Assembly: GCA_025602915.1 (NCBI GenBank)
Contig: JAHLJZ010000028.1
Span: 1 to 64,000 of the forward strand
Reading direction: 5' to 3'
Origin: Paraphysoderma sedebokerense
Lineage: Eukaryota > Blastocladiomycota > Physodermatomycetes > Physodermatales > Physodermataceae
Length of the DNA: 64,000 nucleotides
The first letter of the stretch is position 1. Every line of letters starts with the position of its first letter. This document shows, piece by piece, positions 23,202 to 36,996 of the stretch. Position numbers and translations under genes: made by a program. The notes beneath the pieces were generated by a model, which ran no database searches, had not been told where the DNA came from, and worked only from the letters and a program-made list of their open reading frames with translations.

Positions 23202-26200
23202 CTATACAGCTCCACCCATTTCTCTGACGACTTCTTTGATCATTTCTTCAGCTAATTCAACGCCTTCAGCAGTCCCTTTGACGACAACGTCTTCACTTGA
23301 GCTGCCCTGCTTCGGAACGTCTATAAAACAGTTGGTTTCATCACGGATTTTGGTAATTGTACTCCCCGCACGGCCTAAGTATCATGCGAAAAGAAATTCC
23401 ATTAAAACTCTATATGACTAATACGATAAGAGAAATAATAACCAACCAATGATGTGGCGGTGATATTGCTGTGGTATCGGTACTTTTCGGGTAACACGTT
23501 GCGCGTTCGATTTCGAACCACCGGAACGACCCTATTCATAGCAGACTATTAGCACAATCATTCTTCCCATGACACCAAAAGACGTAGATGAGGAATAAAC
23601 AAACCGAAGCCGTCTGACTGATCAAGCCAGTAATATATTTTCCAACATCGACTAGTGCACTTTTGTCGCCTTTTAAAGTCCAATTCTCGACTGCAGATGG
23701 GTCAATATTCTCTTCTGTTTCTTGATCAATGCGCTGAGGTGGCAAATCTACCGAAACATTGTATTTGTTGCGAATGTATTTGAGATTCGATGCACCGTTT
23801 CCGATGATGTCGCGACGACGGGCTGTAGGAACTTGAATGACTTTAGAGTGAGGGAGTTTGGACTAATTGCCAAAACCAGAACAGATAAAACATCTGTCAG
23901 TATTACGTACATCACATACTATCCTTCGAACAAAGGTAAATACTTACCAAAATATCTTTGACGGTGGCATCACAATTATCTTTTGATCCACTGATCTTGA
24001 TTGAACCCAACTTTTCGTTGGCGTCAAACTCACTCAAGTCATTGACTGGTACTTCTCCTTGAGGTATATTGTCATAGAATTGGACATCGACTCGTAATTC
24101 TTCTTGTAATCTACGAACATTGGATCCACCTCGGCCAATAATGCCAGCATGGAAACTAGTCGGTACATGAATAGCGACAGAAGTTTGGTTCAGCTAAAAA
24201 CATCAAGACAATATCAGAGAGTTAATTTCCACTGTGAAAAAATCAACTAAGAAATGAAAACGAACCAATTCCTCGACCAATCTTTCCAAGTCGGCTTTAA
24301 CAGCGTCCACCAACTCTTGGGATACACCTCGAATTTGAACTTGATCCTCGTCACTTGCTGAACCTTTGCCCGCCTTCGGGAATCTAACGGTGACTTGAAC
24401 ATTTTCATCTCCATTATTTTTACTCGCGCTTTCTTCTGTTCCGTTTATTCCATCCATTAACAATGAAACAAGATTATCAACTTCTTCGTTCACTTCTACC
24501 GGGACTTTCTTGGACGGCGATTTTGATCGCGATCGTTTTGGAGCGACAGCGTTGTAAGGCGCCAATAAATCTCGAATGGCTTTACCACCAGCTCCGATAA
24601 TTTTACGATGTAAGGATTTCGGGATGGTAATGCTTTCTGTGATCCACGGCTGACCTGACCCAGTGTTCTTGGCAAAATGGGTGGCAAGTTTGAGAATGAC
24701 TTTCTTAGCGAGACCAATATCTTTCTGTGTACCCGTGATTGTAACTTCGGATTCGGGTTCTGCGTCCGCTGAATCGGATTTCTTGGGGAAGTCAATTTTG
24801 GTGTTGGTGAATTGTTTGAGTTGGGTGATACGACTACCAGATTTACCGATGATAGAAGGGAGACTTGACGAAGGAATATTGAACTGAACAGTATGGCCAT
24901 ATTGTTTCTATTTTAAGAGGGAAACGTATTGAGTGAGGATGGCAATTGCAAGACTATTGATACTCAATCCGCGTTCGGTACATACCTCGTATTCAATCAA
25001 TTCCAAGATTTCTCCTTTTGCGCCTTCAACCCCTTTCTTACCTCCTTTGACAATCACTGTATTTGGATTCAATTTTTCCTTATCCTCGACAGCAGCCAAA
25101 TCTTCAGTAGATTCCGAGTCAGCAGAGTCCTTTGGGAATTGAATACGAACACCGTATTTAGATTCCAATCGTTTAACATATTTGCCCTGTGCACCAATAA
25201 TCTGTCGATGATATTCTTGTGGAATGTTAAGCGTGATGGTCGTAGCGTCCGCCTATTGTCAAATTAACCTCGCGTTAGACCAACCCCATACTTCACACAG
25301 AATGCTACTAATGGCACATACCAATTGGGCGACTCTCTCAAGGATACTCTCCTTTACAGTTTCAGTTGCTTTTTTGGTACCTTGAACGGTAATATTGACC
25401 ATTTCGTTTGGTTTTCGATTTTCTTTGTTATCTTCGACATCGATTTTGACTACCCCGGGAATATCCTTAAGCTTTTGGATCTGCGATCCAGCCTTACCAA
25501 TGATATTCGGGAGATACTTGGCTTCAACTGCGACAGTTTGTGTAAAAGAAGACATCACCTGAGGCGGGAAGAATATCCAAGTTAGTCGTAATCACTATAG
25601 CTACGGACCAGCAAAAAAATAAACAGAAAATAGAAATCGACGCAAACCTCCATATGTTTGACTTCGTCAACAATCTTCTTGATCATCTCAACAGCTTTTT
25701 CGACTTCATCTTTCATACCCTTGACAACGATGGTATCATCATCCAACGCAATTTGCTTCTTCTCCTCGGTTTCGCCGTTTGCAGTGTTCTTCTTGGACGA
25801 GCCAACTTTGACCGTTAAATTGATCGATGAAGTGTTACATTCTTTAATGATGTTTTGTAGGGTAGCACCCTTCGGCCCAATGACGTGGCGATGGAATTTG
25901 ACGGGGATGGTTATGGTGCGAGTAGTAAAGTCGGCCTAGCATCAGCGAATAAACAGAACGAATGTTAAGACCACAACTGACGCCTTGACAGCCTATATCA
26001 TGTACTTACAGCTTCTTCACTTGCTTTCACAAGTTCATCCTTGACGTATTCGACTAATTGTTTGCCAACCGAAACTTTCTTTTTGTTGGGTTCAAACAAG
26101 AGAACAATCAAGTCTTCATTTTCGTCGTTATCACCCGGATAAATAGTATCAATCACGCATGGTTTAGGACCAGGTGCGTTCGGAAGGTTTTCACGAAGTT

Positions 26201-28281
26201 TGGTAACAGTCTGTCGAATTCTGGGATGTCGATGAAGTTCCATGGGAATGGGAGCGAGGGAATAGTAGAATGACTAAGGTTGTTCGTGAAGAGGTATTAG
26301 AAATCTGGCGGTAAGATAACACACATCGTCTATGCAATACTTACGCCTAAAGTGTTTACATAATCGATAATTCGTTGCCTCGCAACTTCAACGTCATTTC
26401 TGTTTTTACCGGAAATTTCCAAAGTCACATCAGCATTCTTTTCAGAGGTCGCTCTTCTGGAAGGAAAAGAGATCACTGTGTTCGATGCTTCGATTTCAAA
26501 CGACTTCAATTTGGTGCGATCACGGACCAAAAAGTACTTGAGTAGGAATAGTGCACTGTCGTGATCTTTGGAAGGGACGAGGGTGGTGAGGTCCAGATCA
26601 GTCACGGCAATAGAGTTTGCCTGAGAATCATAATAGGGTTCAGCTTCTCTCTCATACATTCGTAGTTATGTGAATGCAGAACACAAACCTTTTCCATAAT
26701 GAAACCTAAAGCTTGTACGAGCTTTTCACCTGGACCACGAACTGTAACATTTTCAGAACTGTCTGAAGGAGGAGGCAACTCCACGATACAGCCTATATAC
26801 GCACGAAGAAAAGATAATCAGACATCACCTATTGAATACACTATTGACAATTCTAAGATCCGTCACTTACCGGTCGTTTCCAGCAAATCTGATAAATTTG
26901 AGCCTTTTGGCCCAATGACGTATTTGTGCTGACGTTTGGGTATACTGACAGTTAAGGTTTGAGTTGTGCGGTTCTGGTAAAAAGAGATCACATTCAACAA
27001 GATGAGTTTGGATGGATTCCCTGGCTCTGGAAACACCGAAGACACGCTTACCATTTCATAAACCAAATGCTGCATTTCGGCAACTAAACTCTTGACGTTC
27101 TCGCGATTTCCTTGAATCAAAATTCCTTCCTTCTTTCTTCGAGGTCGGTCATCCGAATCATCCTCTGAAGATAACACCGGAGGAACGGTGATTTTGACAT
27201 TATACTTATTCGTCCATTCATTCAATCTTGAACCATGAGGGCCGGAAATGAATGGGTAATAACTTGGAGGGATGACATCAAATCCCAAACGTGATGATGA
27301 ATTGGATGATCGTTCTGACACAATTTTATTGATCTCTTCCATCGCCATCAGAATTCCTTCTTTATCGCCGACAAGTGTAACGGGGATTTGTTCCTCTTCG
27401 TCATCTTCATCGTCGTCTGAGGGTTGACGATCTTGCGAATCGGTATCGTTGTATGTAGGTAGAGGTGGAAGTTGAATTTTCACGGCTGTGCGACCCGTGA
27501 TGCCTTGAATAGTTTTGCCCTTCGCGCCAACGATATGAGGTCTGGCGCTTACGGGGACCTGCATGACTTTGGTGAATTTGGTAGTAAGATTCGCCATACA
27601 TTCACGTTTGGCTTTTTGCACGGCTTCTTGTTTGCCTTTGATTAATACGGTCATGACTCCAGTTTTCTTGTTAGTTGATGTTTGAAGCTCGGTGTTGGTT
27701 TTTGTCATGATGGTTTTGAGAGTTTGAGTGAAGGCGTTATTAGGGCCAAACGAATTTTGTCGTGGTGCGAATTGAGCTTGAAGAGCTGCGACAGGGATAT
27801 TGAGAAGGGCAGAAACCGAAGACACTTGCGTACTCGAGCCTGATCTGCTGAGTGAAGTAGCTTGGGCGGCCGCTGTCTTTTTGGTGGATAGATTTGCCCA
27901 CGCGGAGAGTGGTGAAGCCCGAGGGGTGGATGAAGTAGGGAGGGCAGGAAAAGCTTCATCGGATGCTAAATCAAGAGATTTTCCTTTCTTAGTGGATTTC
28001 TGAGGGGATGGTTTTGGAGAAGCTTGAGGCGACAAGGTGTTTGGTGTGTCGTTGTCATCGAGCGAGGCGCCATTCACACCCGCCAAGCCGTTTTCCTGCG
28101 AAAGAGCGACATTGCCTGTATCGTCCTGATCTTGTCCGTTCAACACCAAAGTGCCATCACTGTCATTTCCAGTGGCCATATCAGCGTCCAAGTCCAAATT
28201 TTGCTGGGCAAGGAGACCTTTTTTAGCGGGGTGGATTTGGGGCGTGTCTTGCAACAAAGATTGGGGTTCCATGTTTGTCAT
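23202..28281 (-). CDS. SCP160: Vigilin / Scp160, multi-KH RNA-binding protein
   Basis: Vigilin-type proteins bind mRNA and ribosomes at the ER surface and affect translation and ploidy control. Exon 1 (28281 to about 27057) encodes a Ser/Pro/Asp-rich head, then the first KH repeats with HIVGAKGKTIQGITGRTAVKI and YYPFISGPHGSRLNEW. Later exons, most about one KH domain each, show GxxG loops such as KYVIGPKGSNLSDLL, PNIIGKAGSQIQKLK and others near 26150, 25870, 25190, 24830, 24580, 24130, 23790 and 23450. The last exon ends VVREMGGAV. About thirteen KH domains are visible, some (near 26150) with a degenerate loop. The total is about 1,400 residues, normal for the family. About fourteen exons; boundaries are approximate. 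No frame break was noticed. Confidence 0.92.
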
Positions 28282-28941
28282 TGCTCAAGAGACGGGGGGA
28301 GGGAGTTACTCTGCACACAGGGGGGAGAGAAAGCGAGAGAGGAGAGGGGATGTGTGGGACGGGGGATGACGGTGCGAAAGAGAATGAAAAAGAATCAACG
28401 ATGGGAGGGAATGGAATGTCGGTGTTGCCTTTTGAAGAGGAATTTTCCCTTGTTGTTGTTGCGCCTCGAAGGTAAACAACACGTCACGTGTATGTCACGT
28501 GTGCCCTGATGCCGTTCACTCGGTTCACCATTCACTTTGCACAGCACTAGGACACCAAACCACTTGTCGTTCACTTGTTCACTACACACACCCTGTGAAC
28601 AGGTTGGCGGACTGGCGCGTGGAATTCCCACGTCACCCCCAGGCCCCAGACACGGTGGCACAAGAGAGAAACAGTACCCGTCGAGTGTACGGTGGTCCAT
28701 AGTAATTGAAGCCAGTTGAATAAGGGGAAGATGATCCTGGATTTAAGTCTTCAATTGGGGTTCCGAATACTACGCAGCAGGAATTACCGGCTCAGAATTC
28801 AGATATGGGAATGGTTGGGCATTCACTCTTTGTGCTGGTAAATGGCGCGCGCATTCCCTCTCTCGCTTTCACAAGGGAAGAATGGATTCCATCTCTCGTG
28901 TGTTAAAAAGGTTCGAGTAAAAGATATAGATCTCAGTTGGA
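28282..28941. other. Divergent intergenic region, vigilin / Mutator-type gene
   Basis: The block is less AT-rich than its surroundings, with GA-rich runs at 28300-28370 and a repeated CACGT (28480-28500: two TCACGTG-like sites about 12 bases apart). CACGTG-type E-boxes suggest bHLH factor binding upstream of vigilin. Several long open frames occur here on both strands because of the GC content; none resembles a protein. Confidence 0.4.
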
Positions 28942-29913
28942 ATGGCCGAGCAATCTACTTGGTTCTGTAAGGGCTGCTTCAAGATCAACCTGAGCGAATT
29001 GCATTTCTGGGGGGGACTACAGACTCTTCCACCGATGCCATCACTGTCGAAAGGTCGAACCCTTTTCCGGTCCCATCTTTGATTCAACGGACAATCTGAC
29101 CGACTACTTGACGACCCAACTCCGAGATAACATTGAAAACTGTCAGCCTGATAATGCAGATAATACGGATGATGCACTCAACTCTGAAAAATGTACAGGA
29201 GGAATATCAGTAATGGGCTTGGTGGTTGTAAAGAGAACTGTGGCCGATAATCCCAGGGACATCGCGCTCAAGATCAAAGAAGCCATCATGTCCGCGGATG
29301 GTTACTCATATAGGTAATATTCTCCAAGCCAAGAAATTACATGACATTCGATAAACTCATATCTATTTTCTATTCCGATGCTCCAGGCTTCAAGCGACGA
29401 GTCATCAAACGATAGCAACTCGATACACGTTCTACTGCTCTCAAAACTCAAAGTTAACAACATACAAACGTCCAAAAGAAAACCCTACTCGACGTCGCCA
29501 TCCTCCCACCCGTTTTGATTGTCACGGCGGATTAACGGTTTTCGTGCCTACGGATCCTCACTCTCTGTATTGTGGCTTCAAATATGAACATGGAAGGTTC
29601 CACCCTCGTGTTAAAAATCGTAAAGTCTCGGAACCGTTGAAAGAATATATACAGTCAAATCTTGAACTCACGGCCAAAGACATCTATGCTAAATTCAAGA
29701 AAATAAAAGACCAGTTTCCCAAAGATCAACACATCTCGCAAGCGCAAGTTTGTTTTGCTGTTTGCTTGCTTTCGTTCAATCCTACGGTGAGCAGATCTAA
29801 CATTATCCTGTTAAATCTAGGTATACTATTGGTGGCACGAATTCCGCGAAGGTAAAACGAGACAAGTAAAAAAGAATGCGGCATCTAGCCAATCAACTGT
29901 TCCATCGGAGTAG
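28942..29913 (+). CDS. Mutator-like (MULE) transposase DNA-binding domain gene, possibly frameshifted
   Basis: Exon 1 begins MAEQSTWFCKGCFKINLSEL and continues, in the next frame, DYRLFHRCHHCRKVEPFSG, giving a C-x2-C…C-x2-C zinc-binding site. Between them is a run of seven G at 29009-29015; one base fewer would make the frames agree. Exon 2 carries RYTFYCSQNSKL, RFDCHGGLTVFV and KYEHGRFHPRV, a C…C…H…H pattern like the FAR1/FLYWCH-type DNA-binding domain of MULE transposases in fungi. Then come EPLKEYIQSNLELTAKDIYAKF and, after an intron, VYYWWHEFREGKTRQ and the stop. The DDE catalytic domain is absent, so the gene is either a truncated transposon or a solo DNA-binding protein. The single-base frame change may be real or a sequencing error. 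The family call rests on remembered similarity. Confidence 0.55.
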
Positions 29914-30126
29914 AAGCGTAGAGTCGGGTCTCTAAATATTGACAATGAATGCTATTTATTGATTGAATGGTTCTATCGTGTCCAAATATTCAATCCGAAA
30001 CCTCAACTCGACAATTCAATCTCAACCGATAACTAGTCGCTCCTTTAAGATTAGTCCAAATGGAAAAAATATTGAAACAACCTCACGTTAGTTTCTCTCC
30101 ATTCAAGGTCATCAACCGGACACAAA

Positions 30127-33100
30127 TCAGAACCAAGTTACCTCTCCCGATCCACCATTCCATATCCCTATTTCAGACTTTCCCTTTTCATATCCAGCTA
30201 TCTGCTTCTGATTCAACTGTACCTTCATCTTCAACAACTCACACAACTGATTAAATTGCTCCAACTGCGCAAGATTCGGTTCATGGGTCGCCTAATCCAC
30301 TCAATCATCAGTACATCAAACACAACAATAAACCCACAAAAAACTCAAAAACAAACCATGATTTCCTTTTCCCGTTCTTTTAGCACTCGAATTTCCATTT
30401 CTAACTCTGCAATTCGTCGGGTATACATTTCTCTCAACGATTTGTACCCTTTTGCTTTTTGGTTACTTTCCAAAGTAGGATCATGAGAATGAATATACGC
30501 TTTCATTTCTTGCAACACTACAATCGTAAATCAACCGGTCAAAAACCTCTGGACCGAAAATCAATCCAATGAATTTAAATGTCAAACCTCTATCCATTTC
30601 GGTATCTACGATTCCCTCCGACTCTCTCGTTTCGACTAATTTACGTTTCGCGTTCTCAATTTCTTGTTCCAAATTGTCAACTTCACTTTTTAGTTTTGTT
30701 GTTTCAGTTTCGATCCCAACCATCACGGAATCATAATTGGTTTTCTTGAGGTTATAAGTAGATTCCAACTCTGCGTATTGCGTTTTCAGTGACCGAAGTT
30801 CATTAATGTTTGGTTGAAGAAGTGATTTTTTGTCCTATCGTGATAAAACCAAAAAGAATTAACCAAAACAGTACGCAACGACAAAATTAAAAGTTCAGGA
30901 TTCACAAATACATGCGGTAATCAACAATGAAAAAGAAAGAAACAAACGTTGATAGCGGTTACTAATTTCCCCACAATTTCAGAAATCTCGTTCAACGTGA
31001 TTTCTTTAGACTCATCCAACTCTGATTTTTGTTCTGAAATTTTCTCCAATGTCTCCTTGGTAACATGGTACCCCGCTATACCCGATTTCTCCTCCAACTT
31101 TTCGATGTCCGATCGCAACGAAGTTGCGCGTGCTTGAAGAATCTGAAATCTCCGTTACTCAGAATGTCTGGATGGGAAAGAGATTAAATGAAACGAAAGT
31201 CAACTGAAAAGTACCTCTCGTGTTCGTTGAAGAATGCCGTATTCGGTGGTCAATTCGCCCAATTCTGCTTTCTTTTTCTTGTACACATTAGACTTGGTTC
31301 GTAAGTCGGCTATATACTTTTTAAGTTCATCTCCCTTCAGAATCTATTAATTTCAAAACCAGTTAATCTTTACAGCGGTTCCACCAAAATTACGATAATC
31401 AAAACAATGTACCTTCAAATCAGTAGATGATCCTTGTAACTGTTTATTCTTTAATTCCAATTGTTTCGTCAACTCTGCGACCGTACTCGTCATCTCGTTT
31501 AATCTGTTTGCCGTGGTCTCCTTTTTGTTCGCAATAATCACTGCTTGCTGTTTAAACAATGATAATTTATCCTCAGTTGTACTATTTCCGTTAACGCCAA
31601 TTCCAAACAATGTAATAAAAATCAAACGCTGGTCAGTAAAGATCACGGATGGTGATTCATGGTAAGATTAAAAGTGCGTACTTGTTCATTAACCGTTTTT
31701 GAGTTAATTTCGCGATTTGATTGTTCAGATCCTGTATCTGTGACTCAAGAGATTGAATATCTGACAGTGATATTGTTGGTTCGGTAACAATCTTCTGTAA
31801 TATCGATAACCGCTGTTTATATTCTTTGATATCCTGTCATCCGAAAAATAAGAATTCAGAAGACAAAGAACCTTGGTTCAATGGGTGGTAATTATTTGAG
31901 AATAAACCTTTGGTAATTTTTCTTCAGACAAGTATTTATTCGTTCGAACTTCTTCTCTAAGTTTTTGGATGAGTGTTTCAGGACTGATACTGGAGGCAGC
32001 CTATACGGAGATGGTAAAAAATTCAAATGAATACAATTATTCTACCACAGACGCGAAAAAAAAAGCTTCGCTTACTTTTGCATCCTTTAACTTTTGTTGA
32101 ACCACGGAAAGCTTTTGTTCGGCTTGATGAAGAATAGTTTTTTGTTCTTTTAATCTGGGTGATGCAAACGGTTCAGTTTTGGGTACCCACAAGAACAACG
32201 AAATGGCTGAGAACGTACTTTGTCTGTAAATCAACCTGCGTTTGTTGCTCCAATCTAAGGTTCCTTGCGGCTTCCAGCAACTTATTAAGGTTAGGCTACA
32301 CCCACATAAAAGAAAATGAATCCGTCAACGGTTGAGGAACACTATCACCTCCCGTACTCAATCAATCAATCAATCATAGCTAACCATATCCTGAGTCTTT
32401 CTCTTCAACAATTCAACTTTCTTGGTAACCATTTGTTTTTCTTCTTCTAATTGTTGAATCTCTTTTTTAAGATCATTCGTCTGTCGAGACGCTTGTTTCT
32501 TTTCGTTCGCGTATTCATGTAACTTTTGAAACTCTTCTTGCGCAATCTTGAGTTGATTCGTCAAATCAACAATCACTATAAATCGTTCATTAATAGAAAA
32601 CGACATATATAAGATAACGAAAATGAGATAACATGGTTATTAATCCACTCCAAGTTGAGTGGCTGAGGTCGAGAAAGTTAAGGAAGCCGTGAGATATGAG
32701 GGTTACGTTACCATCTTCTGTACTAAAATCAGTCGGTACAGGCACAGGATTTAAGAATCGAGACAAATAAGCCGTCTTTTTGTGGTTTTCAAAGTCGTTT
32801 ACAAGGAAAAAAATAAGATGAAGGATAAAGAATCGATCTGATCCATCCAAAATAAGTTTCGAAATTGTTTCTCTTTGAATTTCATTGACATATATAAAAG
32901 TAAAAGTGCTCAGAAGGTTAGCTCATCCATAAAACTCATGAGACTGATAACAGAATAGATCAAACGGGTAGAGAAAATCACCAACATCAGGCAACTCACC
33001 CGTCTAAATCAGACTTATAGTGAACAGCATTCAACAAGTAATCCGTCATTCTAACCGCTGTAATTTCAGGTAATTCATTCCTCAAATCAACGTTATGAGG

Positions 33101-33271
33101 AGAAACTGGGTTTTCTTGTTCTATCACTATTATAATATCGTTGAGTAAAGCAATGAGTTGGGGGTGAGAGTATTCGTCGTGTAATGCGATGACGGAGACG
33201 GATTTGTTGAATGGTGGGTTAGAGAGGAGGGTGGAGATTGTTTTGAGATCTGGTTGTGTCTTTGATTGCAT
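30127..33271 (-). CDS. IFT81: IFT81, intraflagellar transport complex B subunit
   Basis: IFT81 pairs with IFT74 and binds tubulin cargo for building the flagellum. The N-terminal calponin-homology region reads LKTISTLLSNPPFNKSVSVI, HPQLIALLNDIIIVIE and LRNELPEITAVRMTDYLL, then FENHKKTAYLSRFLNPVPVP on the next exon. The rest is coiled coil over about eleven exons, with IFT81 landmarks EEEKQMVTKKVELLKRKTQDM, GKLSLFKQQAVIIANKKE, the LKGDELKKYIADLR region at 31340-31250, EEKSGIAGYHVTKETLEKI and LQEMKAYIHSHDPTLESN. The final exon THEPNLAQLEQFNQLCELLK matches the family's C-terminal helix and stops at 30127. Length is about 660 residues, as expected. It shares an upstream region of about 770 bases with ELMO. 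Identity is secure; internal boundaries are approximate. Confidence 0.93.
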
Positions 33272-34037
33272 TATCTCTGAAGTTATTTGCTATTGTGTTT
33301 ATATTAATTCGAGAATTTGAACTGGTGAAAGGGAGGTCGAATTGACAATCTGCGTCAATGCGTGCGCGAATTTTTTTGGTTCGGCGATTCGGTGTCCGAC
33401 ATTGGCACCTATGATATGGTTCTTCCGACAAATTTACATTCTACGATTGCTAAGTTCAACTGATAATACAATACACATTGGAAGAGACTGTTGAGATACA
33501 TTGATTCGTTGTTTTGCATTTAAATACGGCGATTCTGTGTTGTCGCTTCGACCAAAATGCAGTTGAGGTGTCTGATACAACATGCCAACTTGAAATCACT
33601 ATACGAGAATATCATTCTAAACTAATTTCTTGCATGGGATTATGTGTTTCATTGGACTTAATGTATATGGGGAGATTTATTTGCCAGTTTGAATATATCT
33701 TGAGTTGCCGGATGTCGTAACTCGTACGACGCGACTCTGACAGACTCACTCTGCATGCCATATGTACTATCTGATTTATTATTCAGAGAGAGCGCCTAAT
33801 GGCAAACAAGGTTATGTGATGCTATACTATTTAGATGTTTTCTAGAGTGTTCAGTTGTGGAATGACTTGAAGTAAATTGTAAAAGAGTAAATTTTTCAGA
33901 GTGGAGTTTGTGAGCATTTTGTATCCCTCTTGTCCTTCCATCGCTCTTTCTCCCGTCATCCCCTTTTTCTATCACTAAATCAATACAGATATATAAAATA
34001 CATTAAACATACTCGTTCTGCTCTTTCTATCGTCTTC
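33272..34037. other. Divergent intergenic region, IFT81 / ELMO
   Basis: IFT81 reads left and ELMO right from this gap, so both promoters are here. No coding signal or clear TATA box was found. Confidence 0.4.
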
Positions 34038-36996
34038 ATGCCGTCCTTATCTATCACTGTCGCTCACGAAAAGCAGCAGGTCCCCGTCCAGATTGACCCT
34101 CTTCTGCCCTTTGCTCAAATCATCAAAGATGTCGTCACATTTCATCTCAACATCAAAGGCGATCCTAACGCTTACTGTCTAAGGTTTTTGGAAAACGATG
34201 AATTGGTTGATGAACAGGTAAAGATTAGAGGACTGATGCCTAATTTGCACTTATTGAATACCAATAACTAATATTCGTCACCACGCATTTCGAATTTGCT
34301 GATTTTACTCGCATTCTCAGAAACTACGAAGAAAAGCAAAGAATGGCGATGTTTTCAAATTGGTTCCTTCTCCAATGTTGGAAGCTAAAGAATTTGTTGA
34401 AAAATTAAATAATGGTGACTTGGCAGTACAGAAAATGACAATTTTCTCTCTACAAAACCGTCTCAAAGTTCGTATATTCGGAACAACCTCACACAACTTT
34501 ATCCATTATCTAAACTATTCCTTATGCACCAACTTGCTTTCCAATAGCAAAAAGAATTTACAAATGAGTTCACACTTGCTGGTGGTGTTCATGCCGTCAT
34601 GAAAGTAGTAAAAGAAGCGAGCGGAAATACATTGGCATATGCCTTGTCCAGTTTGCAAAACTTGATGGAACATGATAACGGTTGGGATATCTTTGATATA
34701 CCATTTATCACCCGAGTATGTTATCGTTACTTTTTAAATGATGCATATTATTCGCTTCCTCATGCACTAGTTTCTTTTTCCCGTTCCTCGCCATTTTTTG
34801 AACCGTTGTAGCTCGTCACCATTCTTGTCACCGAAAACATGGTCAACATTTGCCGTCCTTGTACCGGTATCGTTATCAAACTCACAAATGCAGACAGTTC
34901 ATCATCCGGGGCCGTTAAATGTTATGGTTTCGATATCGTCCACCAAGCTATGACTGCCACCGGGGCGAGCAGTGTTTTGCCGACTTTAGTACAACGATTG
35001 ACCGCCAGTGATTTCGCCGTACAAGTCAACAGTTTGATTTTAATTAATACCTTATTCAAACATGCCATCAATTCCAGTTATAGGGAATCCTTTGTTCGCG
35101 AGTTGGATCAATTAGAAACAAGGAAGGCCGTCTTGGTATGAAATCAATACTGTTCTTGTACCAGTATCAACCTTACTCACTCCTTCACTCATTATGTCGT
35201 AACCAGAAACTTATGGCTACCTCGTCGACCGAAGAACTTAACAAAGAGCTTGTTGAATTTCAACGCCTCTTCATTCAAGACATGCATCAGCGTAAAAAGA
35301 CCCCTGTTACATTAGAGACAGGTTCCACCCAAGAAAAACTTATTGCCGAAATTTTCGAGTCTGCCGGATTGGCAGATCATTCTGTCAGTATTTTCAGGTC
35401 AATCGGTTTTGATGTTCGTAATCAAATTTCCTTTATTCAAAACACTATGTCAATCACTCATTAACATATGGATGGGATGATTTTTAAATAGTCAAGTAAT
35501 CCCAAAAAAGAATTGGCTCGAGTTGGTCAACTTGGCTTGGAACTGATGCATTTCTTCGCAACCAAACGGAAGGATGCCTTCCAAAAGGTTCGATTCTTTT
35601 CATCAATAATATTGCCCTTCTTTTTCTAATTGTTGATGTTGTCGGTTACCAGTGGATACAAACACAACAAACAAAACCGTCTGAAAGACGTTGTCCTTTC
35701 GCGAAAGCAAGCGTAGAAGTCACTGAACAACTCTCTGAGTATTGGGAAATTTCCAGCGGAGGTAATGCAATCTTATCAGTATACATCCTCCCGAAAAACT
35801 TCTTTAACAACTGTTTACTTCTTTTGTCTGCTTCCATTTGCTCTTTTTACTTCTCTATGTACAGTTACAACAATCACTGCATTCCAACCTCCACTTCTCC
35901 ATTTCGAAGTCGTCTACTCATTATTCTTGCAACTCTTCCTCCGAATTTACAATGAACTCGAGCCCAACGCCCTGCCTGATTTCACAAAACTAATGAATAT
36001 GTTGCGATCGCATTTGAAATATGTTCTCAAACTAGAATCCACTAATGTTAACCTTGACGCCGCGAAATTGGAGAAAGATATTCTGGAAGCAAACTTGAAG
36101 ATTGTAAGAGAAAGACACTTGAAGGATTTGGAAGAAGATGACGAATTGATGAGCAAAGAAGCCGTTAGGTATGTGGACAATCTGTTGAATCTGTTTCGAC
36201 TTTAAAACCAAAATTGTCGATACAAAGCGAAGACAACCATATCTCGTTGCTAATGACTTTCACCATTTCTCCTAGAACTCTGCGTGGTGATTTATACAAA
36301 AATTCCTACAATTTTATCAAACAACAAAGAATCTCTTGTCTCCTTAACGGTGCATGGTTCGCCGTTTTTAACAAAGAAAAAGGAGGGAAGATGAAGAATT
36401 TGTTCCGCTATTACAAACTGAGTTTAAATAAGAAATTTTTACATTATGCGGATTTCTCAGAGATAAGCGAAACTAGACCACTCTTGGAAATGTTAACCGA
36501 AAAAGGTATTTATTACTTGATTATCTACTATTTAGTTGTTATGCTAGTCTAATTATCGTGTGTATCATCTAATCAAATTCTCTTGACATCACTCTACTCA
36601 GTCGATATCACAAATGTCACCGACATCTTAACTGGTTCCTCTTCCCCAATCAACCACGTCAACAACAAACGCTCCACCGTCTCCGATATTCCCACCAATC
36701 TGTGTTTTTCTCTGATGTCATCCCCGGAAACCTCAGTCGCCGATTTCATCTGTACCAATTCCACCCAATTCAGTGAATGGACAGACGGATTCAACATGTT
36801 ATTCGACCGTAGCATTTCAAATAAAGATACCGCAGAATTTATTACCTCATTAACCGATGTTCAAGTTCGATTGAGTTTATTGGATGTAATGGCCGAGAGA
36901 TGGGAGATTCCGAACGCAATGCCAGAAATTCCACAATTTCCTTCGGATGTATCGTTTTACTACGATAATGTAGCGGGTATCGGAGTCGGGAATTAA
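34038..36996 (+). CDS. ELMO: ELMO-type engulfment and motility protein
   Basis: ELMO proteins partner with DOCK exchange factors to activate Rac-type GTPases and so Arp2/3-driven actin growth. The start MPSLSITVAHEKQQVPVQI opens a ubiquitin-like domain. Armadillo-type helices follow (LRRKAKNGDVFKLVPSPM, AYALSSLQNLMEHDNGWDI, ALVQRLTAS-type repeats to 35100). The ELMO core has SSNPKKELARVGQLGLELMHFF and CPFAKASVEVTEQLSEYWEIS. Exons to 36205 have SLFLQLFLRIYNELEPNALP and a helical linker. A PH domain follows (ISCLLNGAWFAVFNKEKGG, FRYYKLSLNKKFLHYADFSE, SVADFICTNSTQFSEWTDGF). The end, WEIPNAMPEIPQFP, is Pro-rich, as in animal ELMO where it binds the DOCK SH3 domain. About ten exons and 730 residues. 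Confidence 0.92.

Noticed and set aside
28024-28509. 161-codon plus-strand frame at the vigilin start
   Set aside because: It is antisense to the vigilin head and open only because of local composition.
35580-35610. GGTTCGATTC resembling a tRNA T-loop
   Set aside because: It lies in an ELMO intron, with no matching acceptor stem or anticodon arm nearby.
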